NCBI GenBank assembly: GCA_025738555.1
Contig: JAOVFP010000008.1
Coordinates: forward strand, 4,588,001 to 4,652,000
Source: Cyathus striatus
Lineage: Eukaryota; Basidiomycota; Agaricomycetes; Agaricales; Nidulariaceae
DNA length: 64,000 nt
Direction: 5' to 3'
The notes under the pieces were generated by a model that worked only from the letters and a program-made list of their open reading frames with translations, had not been told where the DNA came from and made no database searches. The position numbers and the translations under genes were made by a program. Positions 35,564 to 47,276 of the stretch are shown here, in pieces. Position 1 is the stretch's first letter, and each line of letters opens with the position of its first letter.

Positions 35564-36079
35564 CGGACCAACACTGTAACAAACAAGAGAAATGACTACA
35601 GTAAGTAAGAGTCCAAGATTGGGATTAATAAGCAGTGCAACATTGTCTGCTTAGTGGTAGAGATACAAGAGGGTCTAATTTATGTAGAACACCGTTTTCA
35701 CATGGATTTATCTTATTATTACCATTCACATTGACAGGAGGAGGCAATGGAGAGAGAAAGGGGTGACTGAGAGAAGGGGAAACGGCCATAATCACACAAA
35801 CAATTACATCAACAGGGGGTAAGGACAGTGGTACAATGGTATACTGCCCCCAATGACAGGGGGGGGGGATAGAGAAGGTACAGTCATGACACCACCAACA
35901 ATCACATTGCCAGGAGGAGATGGAGAAGGGACGGCAGCATGAAGACATGGCTACTCCACCAACAATCACACTGACAGGATGAGGGGATGGGGAGAGGAGT
36001 TAAGACAGGGACATAACACACCAATGACACCCCATCAACAAACCCCCCACCAAACAATACCCCACCAACAATTGCAGTG

Positions 36080-36440
36080 ACAAGGAGAAAGAACAGAGGG
36101 ATGACAAGGGTACAACGACATACCAAACCCACCAACAATTACGTTGACAAGGTGAAGAGACAGACAGGGAATGGGAATGGAAAGGGGAGACAGAGGCCAT
36201 AAACCCACCGACGATAGAGTCAAGAGGGGCAAGGGAAGGAAGGAGGTCGACAATATACCAATATACCGACTCCATCAAGGAGCCTCAGCCCCCGCCTCTT
36301 CTTCCTCGTGTGCCTGCCTGGGTTGTCCACACCTTGCAAGATGAGAAGCTCAGGTTTGAGCCATTCGTGTGTGACACGGATGGAGTGAGTCTGGCATATA
36401 CAGTCCTTGAGGCATTTGAGCCTAGGCATTCATCTACAGC
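36080..36440. repeat. Diverged dispersed block, copy A
   Basis: Aligns collinearly with 37137-37475: shared stretches include ACAACGACATA, AACCCACCAAC, GGAGACAGAGGCCAT and GTCAAGAGGGG, then a second half sharing GCATATACAGTC. It carries the motif CCACCAACAATTACGTTGACA that recurs through 35.7-37.8 kb. Confidence 0.7.
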
Positions 36441-37136
36441 CTGGGGATTACACTCTCTGCACTATGGAACCTGACAAGGAAGTGTAACCGGAGACTCGAT
36501 GGAATCTAGAAGTCCTGTGGTAATTCACGTTAAAAGTCAAGTCTATGGATCAGAATAGATGTGAAACACACCGACATCAAAAGGTTGGCACTCCCTCTCC
36601 TTCTTCCTATCCCTATCGACCCGTTCACCCTCCTCGCTAACTTCACCATGCACACCAACTCCAAAGCCTGCAAGCATAGCTCGCAGTTTGGAACCCGACA
36701 AGATCTGCACTGAGGAGTCCAGAGAAAAGCTGGGTACGGACAGAGAGGCAGCAGAAGATATCGGAGGAGGGAAAAGCGACATGCATGAGAAACCCGATGG
36801 GGGGTGATGATGGGAGGCGCGCACGCAGGAGGGTGGGAAGGAGAGGAAGGTGGTAGTCATTTACCCAAACTACAAGAAGTGAGTAGAGTGAAAGTGTCAG
36901 TAATAAATGACATACTGATATTGCCTTCTTGGTATTTGCTACGATGGTGTCGGCAAAGCATTTATTGGCGGCTACATACTGCCTGTACAACTTGCTTTTG
37001 CAGAATAATTTGGACTTGGGGCACAACTGGAACTGCATAATGCAGACAGGGCCCTCAGGCCCTTGCCAAAGCCATCGGTAGCGGTACCCAGAGTGCCGAC
37101 CCAGAGCTTCTTCATACAGTCACCACTCCCGCTATT

Positions 37137-37475
37137 GACAGGGTGGGGGGATAGATAGAGAATGGACAACAAGGGTCCAACGACATATAAAACCCACCAA
37201 CGATCACGTCGACAGGGTAAAGGGACGGACAGGGAAAGGGGATGGAAAGAGGAGACAGAGGCCATGACCCCACTGCGTCAAGAGGGGTAAGGGAAGGAGG
37301 GAAGGACGATGATACACCGACCCTACCAATGAGCCATATCTTCGTTGCGTGCCTGTTGGATTTTCTACACTTAGCAAGACAACAACTTCGGCCTGGAGCC
37401 ACTCGCACGGACAAAGCGGTTCTAGCATATACAGTCATCGAGATATTTAAGCTTATATACCTAAAAAACACGAAG
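37137..37475. repeat. Diverged dispersed block, copy B
   Basis: Second copy of the block at 36080-36440, in the same orientation about 1060 bases downstream. Substitutions and small gaps are spread evenly, so it is an old duplication. Confidence 0.7.
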
Positions 37476-37673
37476 TCCACCAAAACCATTAATACAAACT
37501 GCCCCAAAGAACGATAATCAGCTTATAGCTGGGGGAATAGCTACCTGCCAATTACCCAATGAAAAAATGTAGAATGGTATCTGCTTACTGGCAGACAGTG
37601 TAACTCCTCCCGTTGGCAGTAAGTACGCCAAGTCTGTAAAACAGGAAGCGCCAGGGTTATTAACAAGGCTAAA

Positions 37674-37727
37674 GAGGAGAGAGAGAGAGAGAGAGGGAGA
37701 GAGGGAGAGAGGGAGAGGGAGAAAGAG
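37674..37727. repeat. GA-rich microsatellite
   Basis: GA and GGGAGA units over about 50 bases, in the purine-skewed part of the gene-poor region. Confidence 0.85.
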
Positions 37728-38200
37728 GACCAACGGCAAGGCCACCAACAATTGCGCTGAATGGGGGAGTCAACAGAGAGTGAAGGAGGACGTGGCCATG
37801 AGCACCGGGGTGGAAAGAAGAAAGTCTGCAAGGCGATGAGGAACGATGAACACATGACCGTGGGAGAAGTCACGTGTGGGTTGAAAAGTGCAACCTATTT
37901 TCACCCGAGAGAGTACCTTGCAAGCAAGGTGATGCATCAAGATCCACTCAAGATCCAAGGTAAGTATTCTAATTTATGAGGTGTCCACGTATTTTGTATA
38001 TCATTATTATAAGCAAGTAATCAACACTTAAAGTGATATATCAGTGCGTATCGCGTCCTATCTATCGCGCTGGGCAATAACCGTATATAGTCGAAACAAT
38101 CCATGTTCCATTGAGATTAAAAGTATTTTCAGAAAATATTGGGCAACTTATTCCTCGCGCACGGGAATGTAGTATTCCTGTCGACTCCACTAACAGACGT

Positions 38201-39487
38201 TCAGGTTGAAGTACTTACCCAGGGGAAAGAATTGTCGTATGCATTGATGTTCTGGAGCCATCCGTTGAAGAACTGATGAAGGCTAAAAGGCAGGTGAGTC
38301 ACATTGCCTAACGGGCCTCTGTAACAGAGACTTACTAGTCAAGGTTATTCTGGCAGCGGCAGCAGCTTGAGTAACGTGCAGCAGTGGCCTTATCCTATAG
38401 ATAAAGTGGCATTAGCGGAAATGTCTGAATGACGTGAGAGGATAATACGCACGTAAGTTAAACCACGATACCAGCCGTTATAAGAGCCAACAGAGATGAT
38501 AACGTTGCCGCCATTGCCACTAAGGGTATCAGCAAAGTATTTGGCGCCAGTCATGATGTTATAATTCTACTCCGAAAGTCAGTAAGTACGAAAATAGAAT
38601 AAAAACTAGTGAACCCACAGGCTCCTTGCAGTTTCCTCCGGGAGCATCGCCACACTTATCCTTGGTAAGTTGCATAAGTCCTTGCTCTCCGCCACCTCCG
38701 ACAGTGTTTGGATTGCAAGAGCTTTCTTGCATGGCGAACGAGGCAAGCATGATGGCAGGAATGCCATACTGAGCACCATACTGCTCAAATATCGAAACAT
38801 ATTCGGAGCAAGCTTTGAAGGGACTCCCTGAGGCCTGAATAGCGGTTGAAAGAGATTGGGTGACGAGATCCCCGACTTTAAGGTCCGGGGGAGTCCATCC
38901 ACCACTGTTAATGCCGCAGTTCAACCAGTCTATGCATCCATTGGGGCCACAGGTGGCAGTCGTTGTCTCTGAAAGCGTAAAGTATTTAGCGTGCGAATTA
39001 TTTATTAAGAGAAAAAAAAATACGAACTAGTTGCACCGCTAGAACCACAACTTCCGGAAGAAACCTTGATAGTGCTTCCACTGGAGACATTATTAGAAGT
39101 CGCATCCGAGGTAGACTTCTCATTGCTGGTAGGGGTGGCTTCCTTCTTGGAGGTGGTGGAGGTAATGGTGGGAGCCTTCTTGACGGTTGTGGTCGGGGCC
39201 TCACTGGCGGAGGAGGATGTGGCTTGTTCAACTATGGCGTTCTGACGAGAATGGAACACGTCAATAAAGGGGCTTTAAAGGATGAATGAACAAACATTAG
39301 CGGCGGTTGTGGTCTTCTTATTCTTGCATCTCTTGGAGACGCCCTTGCGTTCGAGGACTGGTGCCGGTGCACGTTGGGCAAGCTTAGCATGACGAGAAGA
39401 CAAAGCAAGATTGTCGTGCAGGTTGGTTGCGTTGACTGCTATGAGAGTGCAAAAGAGGGTAAGGAGGGCGCAGGCGGCCTTCATCAC
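38201..39487 (-). CDS. Secreted lysozyme-like (SLT transglycosylase-type) protein
   Basis: Extracellular protein with a lysozyme/soluble-lytic-transglycosylase fold. Signal peptide MMKAACALLTLFCTLIAVNA, then a basic stretch, a Ser/Thr-rich linker (about 39040-39240) and the catalytic-type domain: CIDWLNCGINSGGWTPP, FEQYGAQYGIPAIMLASF, AMQESSCNPNTVGGGGEQG with the expected catalytic Glu in QES, LMQLTKDKC, NYNIMTGAKYFADTL and SVGSYNGWYRGLTY. Then follow a Cys-rich RYSSCCRCQNNLDY and LHQFFNGWLQNINAYDN. Fungi with such proteins may attack bacterial or chitinous walls; the substrate here is inference. The read-through end is at 38201. A one-base shift near 38220 would instead give a GKYF-type ending typical of the family and stop at 38190. 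Confidence 0.82.
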
Positions 39488-40611
39488 GAAAAGGAGTGAC
39501 TGGGAAGAGAAAGGGGGAGGGAGGTAGTGGTGGAAGGAGGTGAGGAGAGGAGAGGGTGGTGGTATGGAAGAGAGTTGAGTTGAGGGATGGATGTCAAGCA
39601 GATTCCGAGCAAGGATGGATAAAAGGAGCCAAGCGCTTTATTATTACACGGTTCAAGCTACGTACGGGGTGAAGATGCCGGTCAGGGATCAGATTATTTT
39701 CAGCCTTGGCCCGGCAGCTCACGTTTGAGGAGGGGCGCTGTGGAGAAGTCGGGTGGTGGAAGATAATTGATAGACTCATGACAATGACAGACGGTTTGGA
39801 AAGGATCTATGTAAAGTTGGGGCATGTAAATAAATTAAACGAAAGTTGAAGCATGTGTAGGAGCTTTTTTGGTCGAGGACAAGAGCCAAGGCGGTCGGGT
39901 GTGGCTGGTCGGGTAGATTAGTTGCCATGACAAGCTAGGAGGCAGGAGAACAATGATAGGACATATGATATATTGATGGGGATGAAGGATATATGACTAG
40001 GTAGAAGAGTAAGAGGGGAGGGGGGGAGAATGAGCCGCTGATTAATATTTAGTGTACATGTCAGATCGAGAGTCAGAGTGCAGTTCAGAGTGAGTCAACT
40101 GAGTGACGAGTCAGAGATGCTCCGTGCTGTTGATGTCTGTTGATGTCTGTTATTTTTCGAGGGACTGAGTACTGACTCCCCGGGACTGCAGCCTCCCCGC
40201 TACACACTCAGCTACTCAGCCACTCAGCCACCCAGCCATCTCGTCTGTCTTCCTGAAGCCCTTCAAACTTCAAATTCTCTCTTTCACACATCCCCTTGTC
40301 TATCTGTCTGTCAGCAGATTGACTAGGTGATCATCGGATTGTCCAGGTCGACAAGACTCGGACTCTCCACAACCCCTCCAACAAGATGTATTTCACAGCC
40401 CGCATACGAATGTCCCTTCGCTCTACACCGCTCTCCAAGCCAGTTTCTTCTGCTATTCTCTTCTTCCCGTCCAGCCAATATATTACTCCCGCAGATAATG
40501 CTTCTACCGCCTACTAATTAGTCCTGTATTAATCCCCACTCACTGCTTTCTTTTCTTCTTCTCTCAACTAACCCCCGCTCACAACGCTACTTATCTTATA
40601 TCCAATCACAA
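39488..40611. other. Divergent promoter region
   Basis: Lies between the lysozyme-like gene (minus) and the cyclin gene (plus). It contains bZIP-type sites at 40091-40113, two TGATGTCTGT repeats at 40131-40150, and pyrimidine-rich leader sequence from about 40200. No gene seen. Confidence 0.5.
40091..40113. promoter_or_regulatory. Gcn4/AP-1-type sites upstream of the Pcl-type cyclin
   Basis: TGAGTCA, the exact Gcn4/AP-1 heptamer, at 40091-40097, and TGACGAGTCA with two half-sites at 40104-40113. About 515 bases upstream of the cyclin start and 600 from the lysozyme-like start. Confidence 0.4.
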
Positions 40612-42853
40612 ATGCATGCCGTAGCTCATTCTCTCGCCCATCGGGCACCCCCCGCCACTCGCGCCCGGGTCCGATGGCAACCATACAATTCCATGCCCTC
40701 TTCTGCCATCCCATCCTCTTCCAGCTCCTCCTCTCACTCCTCAGCATCCTCCGTTTCCTTCTCCGCTAATTCATTAAATACCCCCGACTCATCCACTTGT
40801 TTGTCACCATCCCACTCAATCCTTCCTTGCGATATCGATCCTCCAAAACTCCACCTCCACCTCCCCACATCCTGCCCTCAAACTACCACCATCAAAGATC
40901 TTCCCGCTCACGATGCGGCCCCTCGCAATAAACATACCCCTGGTCTAGTCGGTCAGTCCAATTTACAACACTTTTGCCTTATCTGCCCCAGGACCAGCCT
41001 GCTGACAAACGGGCGCTTGCAGATCAAGCTGTCAAATCCCTCTGCGAAATATGGCGGCCCCAAGACATACCTTCCGTCTTCCTCTCATCGGCCTCGACGG
41101 GCGGACTGGTTTCCCTCTCCACCTCGCTCGACCATACCCGACTAACACACCAGCACTCATCTAACCTGACCGAACGTACAGCACAGCTTTCAACCGTTTT
41201 TCCCACAGCCTCATCAATGGCATCAACCAATGCCGTTCCATCTATTGCATCCACAGCGTCTCTACAAAGCGCCGATACCGATGCAGAGATGCGGACCATG
41301 GCGGTGCCTATTAAGGGCTTTGTCCACGAGGTTCTTCGGCGATCACGAACTTCAGGGCATGTTCTTCAAACAGCGCTATGCTATTTGGAGGCTATTCGCC
41401 CAAAGATTCCAGAGTTTGTTCAGAAGGAAAAGACAGGTGAAGCTGCTCAACTCGAAGCAGAATTAGAATTACGCATCCGCCCAGCTACCGAAGCTGAACT
41501 CGCACAGGAGCAAGCAGCGGAGCTTTCCGCTGATGTTTCGAGTACAATTCAAGACGCGGATGCCGTCATGGACACCATTCGTGTGTCCGATTCATCCTCA
41601 GAACACCAGTCGTTGTTTTTACCCTCAAATGTTGACTTGTTACAGCAATCTCTGAAGGCAACAAAACCGGTTACACCTCTACCACGTCTTCCCACGCCCC
41701 TTCTTTGTCCTCGCCGCGCCTTTTTGGCAGCTCTAATTCTAGCATCTAAATTCACGCAAGATAAATGCTATTCGAACAGAGCATGGGCCAAGCTCTCTGG
41801 CCTTCCTGCTAGAGAAATTGGTCGCTGTGAGCGAGCACTCGGAGATGCCCTCGACTGGCGTCTTTGGGTTGGAAAATCTTCGCCATCGGCTACTACGCAG
41901 CGACCAATGACGAGGTCTTCCAGTGAAGCGTCACTGTTCCAGTCAACTGCCTCATCTCTTATAGATGGCGAACGAAAGACTGTGGTGTCAGCACCGGCCG
42001 ATGACGCACCATCTAGCACACGTCGCTTGCGCAAATGTGTTACGTTGCCTGCTGAGGCCTTTAGTACTTCAAAACCTATCTCGGCGAGGAGTCGCGCTCT
42101 GCGCGAGAAATTCCTACCTTCGGCTGGTTTTCCATGTGACCGTGGATTTGGAGCTGACTCTCAAAGTGTAGCCGGGGCTATAGCATTACCTGTTATTAAG
42201 TTGTCTGCATCCTCTGGTGAGTGAAATATGCGCTCTTAAAGCTTAACCAAAATTCACATCAATGATCGATGCAGAATCAAATTTGGGCTTGCTTGCCGCA
42301 CCTTCTGTTATCCCGAGTCGTGAAAACCTTTACCCGGTTTGTGCACTTTTCTTAGCAGCGATATATGTCCTGAATCATCTTTATTCTTCAGCCAAACATG
42401 ATATCTTCGTCGTTTAAACAGGGCTTCTCTGAAAAGGTCAATCTAAGTCCAAGTCCCGATACCCCCGGCCTTAGCTATTCCCCGTGTTCCACTGAGTCAA
42501 CCTCTGGTGGAGATCGTACGGTTCAGATGTCAACGTTCCTCGATGACACCATGGGCACTTTCAATACATCTCAAAGCTGGATGTCTGCGGATTGTTCTTG
42601 GCAGCAACTTGAAGAGGCAGCGAACTTTTCTGCACATGCTGTGGGCCAAGTACAATGTATTTCAGAAAAGAAAATGGCTATCCACTCTGCACCAGACATT
42701 TACACTCCTGACTCGCCACCGTCGATGTTCATGACATCGTTGGATACACTGCTGTCAAAACCGGGGATCTATGGTCCAGATATGAGGGGTTCCTATCCTC
42801 GCGAAAGGGAAGACGACTACCTGACCGTTGGTTTGAGCCTAAATTCAGATTGA
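40612..42853 (+). CDS. Pcl-type (Pho80 family) cyclin for a Pho85-like kinase
   Basis: Cyclin partner of a Pho85-type CDK. The N-terminus is Ser/Pro-rich (MHAVAHSLAHRAPPATRARV). The cyclin region starts near DQAVKSLCEIWRPQDI, continues with PIKGFVHEVLRRSRTSGHVL and ALCYLEAIRPKIPEFV, and after a long acidic insert (about 41420-41650) gives the hallmark CPRRAFLAALILASKFTQDK, NRAWAKLSGLPAREIGRCE and ALGDALDWRLWVG. The box is thus split by an insert of about 80 residues, common in basidiomycete Pcl proteins. The C-terminal half is long, Ser-rich and probably disordered, ending at LTVGLSLNSD. Introns fall near 40950-40990, 42220-42273 and 42339-42390. Pcl5-like by overall design, but the exact subgroup is inference. 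Confidence 0.86.
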
Positions 42854-43396
42854 CTGTTGCAGTTGTACTGGTCGTTTTGGGTGCGTGAAGTCCCGGCGAT
42901 TCAGTCACTGGCGACAATATTTGGTTACTCTTTTTGTGCAATCCACCTCTGTTCAGTTATTCTCCCCTCGTACTTTTCTCTTCTCACGTTATCAACAAAG
43001 TATATTCTATGGATTTTGGACACCCTTCTTTCTTCATTTCAAGTTCCCTTCCATATATGTAGTTTTTTTTCTCAGTATATATATATATTTCTCCTGTTTT
43101 TCTTTTCTTTTCATTCGCATGCGGGCCACACTCAGCAACGGACTCCTGGATACCTGCTCTTGGGAGGTTATGCATTGACATTGAAGTCGAACATGATTGA
43201 TACTACTCCGAAAATATGCTTCCTCCTCAACTTACTGACTGGGTAGCTGCTGCTGCCTACTCCTCTTGGTGTCTGCACTGTTGTCAACCTCAAATATGCA
43301 TTCCATTGTATAATTCCTGTATATTATGTAGACCTGCAATAGATGAACTGTGGCCGGGCGAAACTAATGGGTACTATAATTTTGGGGAGGGTTTCT
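42854..43396. other. Intergenic region between converging genes
   Basis: 3' flanks of the cyclin (plus) and the 171-residue protein gene (minus). Thymine-rich with a short TA run near 43080. No gene seen. Confidence 0.4.
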
Positions 43397-44071
43397 TCAC
43401 TCATTGAAGAACTCTAAGGGCACACTACTTGTTTGAATAGCACGCCAGGTAGTGGGCCTGCCGTCGGCATCTCTGTCTCCTTCATCAGTGAAAAGTGAAT
43501 GGAATAGGACATCCTCTCTTCCCTGCTGTAGTATTAGTGCGAGATATCCACTTAAGTACAAGTAAAACATACCCTGTTAGGGGGATCATGGATCCTGCAT
43601 AAAATGATCAATTGTCTATCCCGTTCGGGTGTAACGAGTTATTCACTAACCTGACGTGCACAAATCCATTTCCTTCTTCATCATTTACGGCAGGGATTCT
43701 AATCTTTCCTAGTATGATTTGGCCATAAGAAGTTCCAGCACTGCGAACCTGATGTTCAGGGGTCATACATACTGCGTCAAAATGTACATTAAAATAGGGT
43801 CGCACCTCAACGAGGTCGTCTTCAATGTTGAAGTTGATCAGTTCCGTGTCAGAGATGTCCTTTGCACGCGACCACATCTTCGGTTCATGTTTATTCCAGT
43901 GATGACGAGATTTCACAATTTCCGATTTAATGATGGCCAGAACGACGTTGAATGCCTCAATGGCGTTCGCGTTTGGTGGATGAGGGTCGTTCAAAGATAT
44001 CTGGTCATTCGAAGCTTATCGCTATGAGATTATAAAGCGTCGATAATATGTGTGGTATGTAGCTTACCCAT
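43397..44071 (-). CDS. Hypothetical protein with a 4-base first coding exon
   Basis: Not recognised. Exons 44068-44071, 43651-44014, 43573-43594 and 43397-43522 sum to 516 bases, giving 171 residues. The first coding exon holds only ATG and one base, then GTAAGC. Joining to CTTCGAATG gives MASNDQISLNDPHPPNANAI. Exon 3 is 22 bases. The protein is soluble, with charged and hydrophobic alternation (NFNIEDDLVEVRPYFNVHFD, YGQIILGKIRIPAVN, DPPNRGREDVLFHSLFTDEG) and an ending VPLEFFNE that suggests a complete beta-rich domain. No signal peptide. Likely a fungal protein of unknown role. Confidence 0.75.
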
Positions 44072-47000
44072 GGCAAATATAGTTGCTAGATAACCACAAA
44101 CGATGAATCGATGACTTGACGATAGATGACGAAATGTGTTTTGTTTTTACAGCAGTTTGCAAAAAGATTGGCACTCGCGCGCGTGAACAAAATGTGCCAA
44201 CAATGAACATATCCAAGATACTTATTTATTGCAGCCCATCTGACATTGTTTGATATGGCGAGGTAACCCATGTTATGTGTTGATTATGTATGTTAGAGAT
44301 TGGCCAGGGGAGCGAAGTTGGTTAGAGAGTAGCAGGAATCACCTTGCTTGGCAAGGTTTCTGGGACCCAAAATGAAGCCTTTTTCCGTGTGCGTGACGTG
44401 ACCGTCATTTTTCTCAGGGTGCTGGTCCTCGGAAGATAGCTTGTCCCACTGTCCGGACTCTAATATTCTTCTTAACATTCACCTTCACCTGGTAGACATT
44501 GAGACGTATGAGGGACTTGGCTTCGTTGGATGCATCACAAAGTTCCTTAAATGGCGAGATATTCTGATAGAATGCAAGTGGCTCTACAAATTACAATTGC
44601 GTCGTGTTCTGTTTCTACTTTTGCAAGAGCAAGCTGGAAGATGGTAAAAGGCAAATTCCCTGAAGTGCAACTAATAACAGCAGACGACTTACGATCATGT
44701 CGGTTGTAGACGTGTAAGTGAAGTGTAAGGAAGTGTACTAAGATGAACACGTACGGACAGTAGATTCCGACGCCACAATTGATGAAATCAAGCCAATGTT
44801 CAAAACCCACCCAGTGAATGAGTTTCCAGCATATGAAATAAATACACGGTAACTTGATCACTGTTGATCTCTACAGGACACATGGTTTCTTAAAACACGC
44901 AATAACGAAACTGTAACTTGTAACTATCGTTATACCTCAACTTGTAAACAAGCTTTCGACACTCCTATTTGACCAACCGCAAAAAATTATATTCAACCAT
45001 ATGGCTATATTATTTGTAAAATTGTAAAGTAACTTGTCTCGCGTACTTTATAACCTATAAATTGTGTAAACATGTAAGGTAGACGACTTTCATAACCAAA
45101 CAACATCACGTGTGTGTTACTTTACTGTGACGACACATCTAAAAATGGAAATTTTTCTTTGAATAAGGTATTAGAGCAGTTATATGATATGTTATGAAAA
45201 TTATAGCTCTAGGAAATAGTATATACAAATGAATAGAACACACCCACAAAGTTTCATGATTTTTGGGTGCCTGCTCAGTGAGAAGTTCTATTTTCTTGTT
45301 TTTGTTCCAAATCAGTGATCAATTGACAATCACTCGGTTTAAGGTTATCGCTGAGAACTGTGATGGTCAATCTTTGTGTGAGACAACTAGATGGCATTTG
45401 TCTTCTCAAGCTCTTCCATAAGTTCATCTGGAAGGACACAATGTCCATGGTATACCTGTGCCTTCCATTTAACCCCCTTTCATATGCATCCATAAACTGA
45501 AGAGATTTGTTCGCAAATCATCACATTGTCTGCAAAGGTATGGACTCCAATGCAGCCAATGCATTCTTCTCAAGTACATCTTCACACATTACCAAATGAT
45601 ATTTGAGGATATTGATGACACGACATGACTTTCATTCACCATTTCCATGCTCAACACTGTAGCTACAACACTGATTCTACTACTAGTTTCTCTACTAACT
45701 CAAGTTAGGGGTTAACTTATGTAAATCATTTACTACTGGGAATTGCCGACTGCATCGGCAGTGACCTTACTTGACCTAAGTATAAAAACAAAAACAAAAA
45801 CTGCGATGATTGTTGATTTTATTAGTTGATTGGAAATTGTTTGTTGGAGCAGATGGCAAAGTTAAGGTGGTAAAAATGAAAAATATGTAGGTTGTGGGAT
45901 TCAGGTGAAATTTGACGGACAAAGTGTTTATGTATTGGAGGCGGAATGAGTTATAACTTGCGAGGGAAAGTTGTTAGGTTACGAAAGAACTTCATGAATA
46001 ATAAGAATTAGAAAGGTAACCGAGGTCTGGCTCATCTATGTCCACAATTGTTCCGCAAGCACCGTTGGTGATGTCTAAATCTGTGGATCTTTCTTCAATG
46101 GGAAAAGTCACTTGCCTTCATGCCGATAGCTAGTTTGGCCTGCTGTGGCGAATCATCGGTCTTTGGGCCTTTATTTTTTCCTTTCTTTCTCATTGTGACT
46201 GCATACTTATTGTTCAACTATTGTACAACACCCATAAAATTATCCACGCAGACGTGTAGGACAAAGTTAACAGGAGGATGTTTATTCTAGCGACTATCAA
46301 GCCTCGACACCACCTCGTTAACACTACTGTAGAAATCAACTTCAAGCTCACCCATTACATTTGCCCTCAGAGGTCAGAGATTTTCCAATATGACTGCTAC
46401 AAGGCAAACCTTTTCGCAATTCATATTATCCTTCCACCCCCCTCCTGTCCTTCATCGCATGAACAAGATGTTGGATAAACACAGCACCATGGATCATTAC
46501 ACCAAAAAAATCTGCTACCATCTGCAGCAAAAGAGAAACTGTACAACACCTTGCCTAACAAGGAAGAGCCTTACTGCGTATGTCCTGGTGAAACTAATCC
46601 GGTCAGAAACTTCCTCCCAGCTGATGGTACTACAGGAATCAGTAATACCTGCCTGTGAAGCGGATTGCAAAGTTCTTAATATATTTGAAAGCAAACTGTA
46701 AGACACTAAAGCAAACTGATCACAGGGTCAAGCCATTCCAAATAACTTAACTTGTTCCACCTATATGTGGGATTAGAAGCGCAGGGTATAAATCGATTTG
46801 AATCCTTTGTGACTTTAACGACGAAATCCTCCTCCAGGAACACGACCATGGATTGGGAGTGGAGGACGACAGAGTCAGACACACTGAGAGGCTGGATGCC
46901 AAGACCAAATTGCAAAGGGAAAGAATAAAGGAGAAAGGGGGAAACAGAAACAGATATTGCACAGCAGCAGTAATTGTACAGGCCGATTAACAGTCAAGCG

Positions 47001-47276
47001 TATAACAACCGTTCATGAACAAAGCAAAAATGACCTTGGAGAAAACGTTAACATATTCCTAAGCCATAGTTGAGCTCAGTTGGAATCCAGTTACATGGAC
47101 ATAATGCGATGAATCCTTCGAAGACATTAGTAGTAGGAAAAAGTAATGTATGCGATTTAAACTTCAACCCATTCGTAAATCCAAGGGCAACTAATTATCA
47201 CTGAAACAGCCTTAGACATTCCAGTGTCCGTAAATTATAATTCCAACCCTAAATCCCTGGTAGATTATATCGCAAC
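44072..47276. other. Gene-poor region (3.2 kb)
   Basis: AT-rich, with no recognisable gene. A 61-codon minus frame at 44293-44478 and nearby splice-like sites up to 44870 hint at a small gene, but no joined frame held up. Frames at 46390-46701 (plus) and 46706-46962 (minus) have no domains. It contains the second hairpin repeat at 45744-45760. It includes the 3' flank of Scp160. Confidence 0.4.
45744..45760. repeat. Hairpin repeat, copy 2
   Basis: A 6-base-pair stem (TGCCGA/TCGGCA) with loop CTGCA, followed by CCTTACTTG. Homologous to 33030-33046 with a compensating T-A to C-G change in the stem. Confidence 0.6.

Larger units (their letters stand above)
32834..38200. other. Gene-poor, repeat-bearing region (5.4 kb)
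   Basis: No recognisable protein gene. AT-rich to about 35.6 kb, then GC-richer and strongly purine-skewed on the plus strand. It contains a hairpin repeat, a tandem duplication, a small spliced-ORF candidate, a MITE-like element, two copies of a diverged block and a GA microsatellite, each listed separately. Minus-strand frames up to 130 codons at 35.6-37.9 kb are repeat-generated, since they recur as versions of the same Cys-Trp-Trp or Val-Ile-Val-Gly-Gly motif. Confidence 0.5.

Noticed and set aside
35625..37873. Several 70-131-codon minus-strand frames
   Set aside because: They repeat the same short motif from the non-coding repeat array and change frame between copies.
44293..44870. Small spliced gene on minus strand
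   Set aside because: Several GT-AG pairs look good, but no combination gives a frame with a start and without stops.
45744..45778. Helitron 3' end (hairpin followed by CTAA)
   Set aside because: The homologous copy at 33030 lacks CTRR at the right distance, and no 5' TC end or helicase relic is seen.
46390..46962. Frames of 70-103 codons on both strands
   Set aside because: No domains; AT-rich intergenic DNA. A decayed gene cannot be excluded but is not supported.
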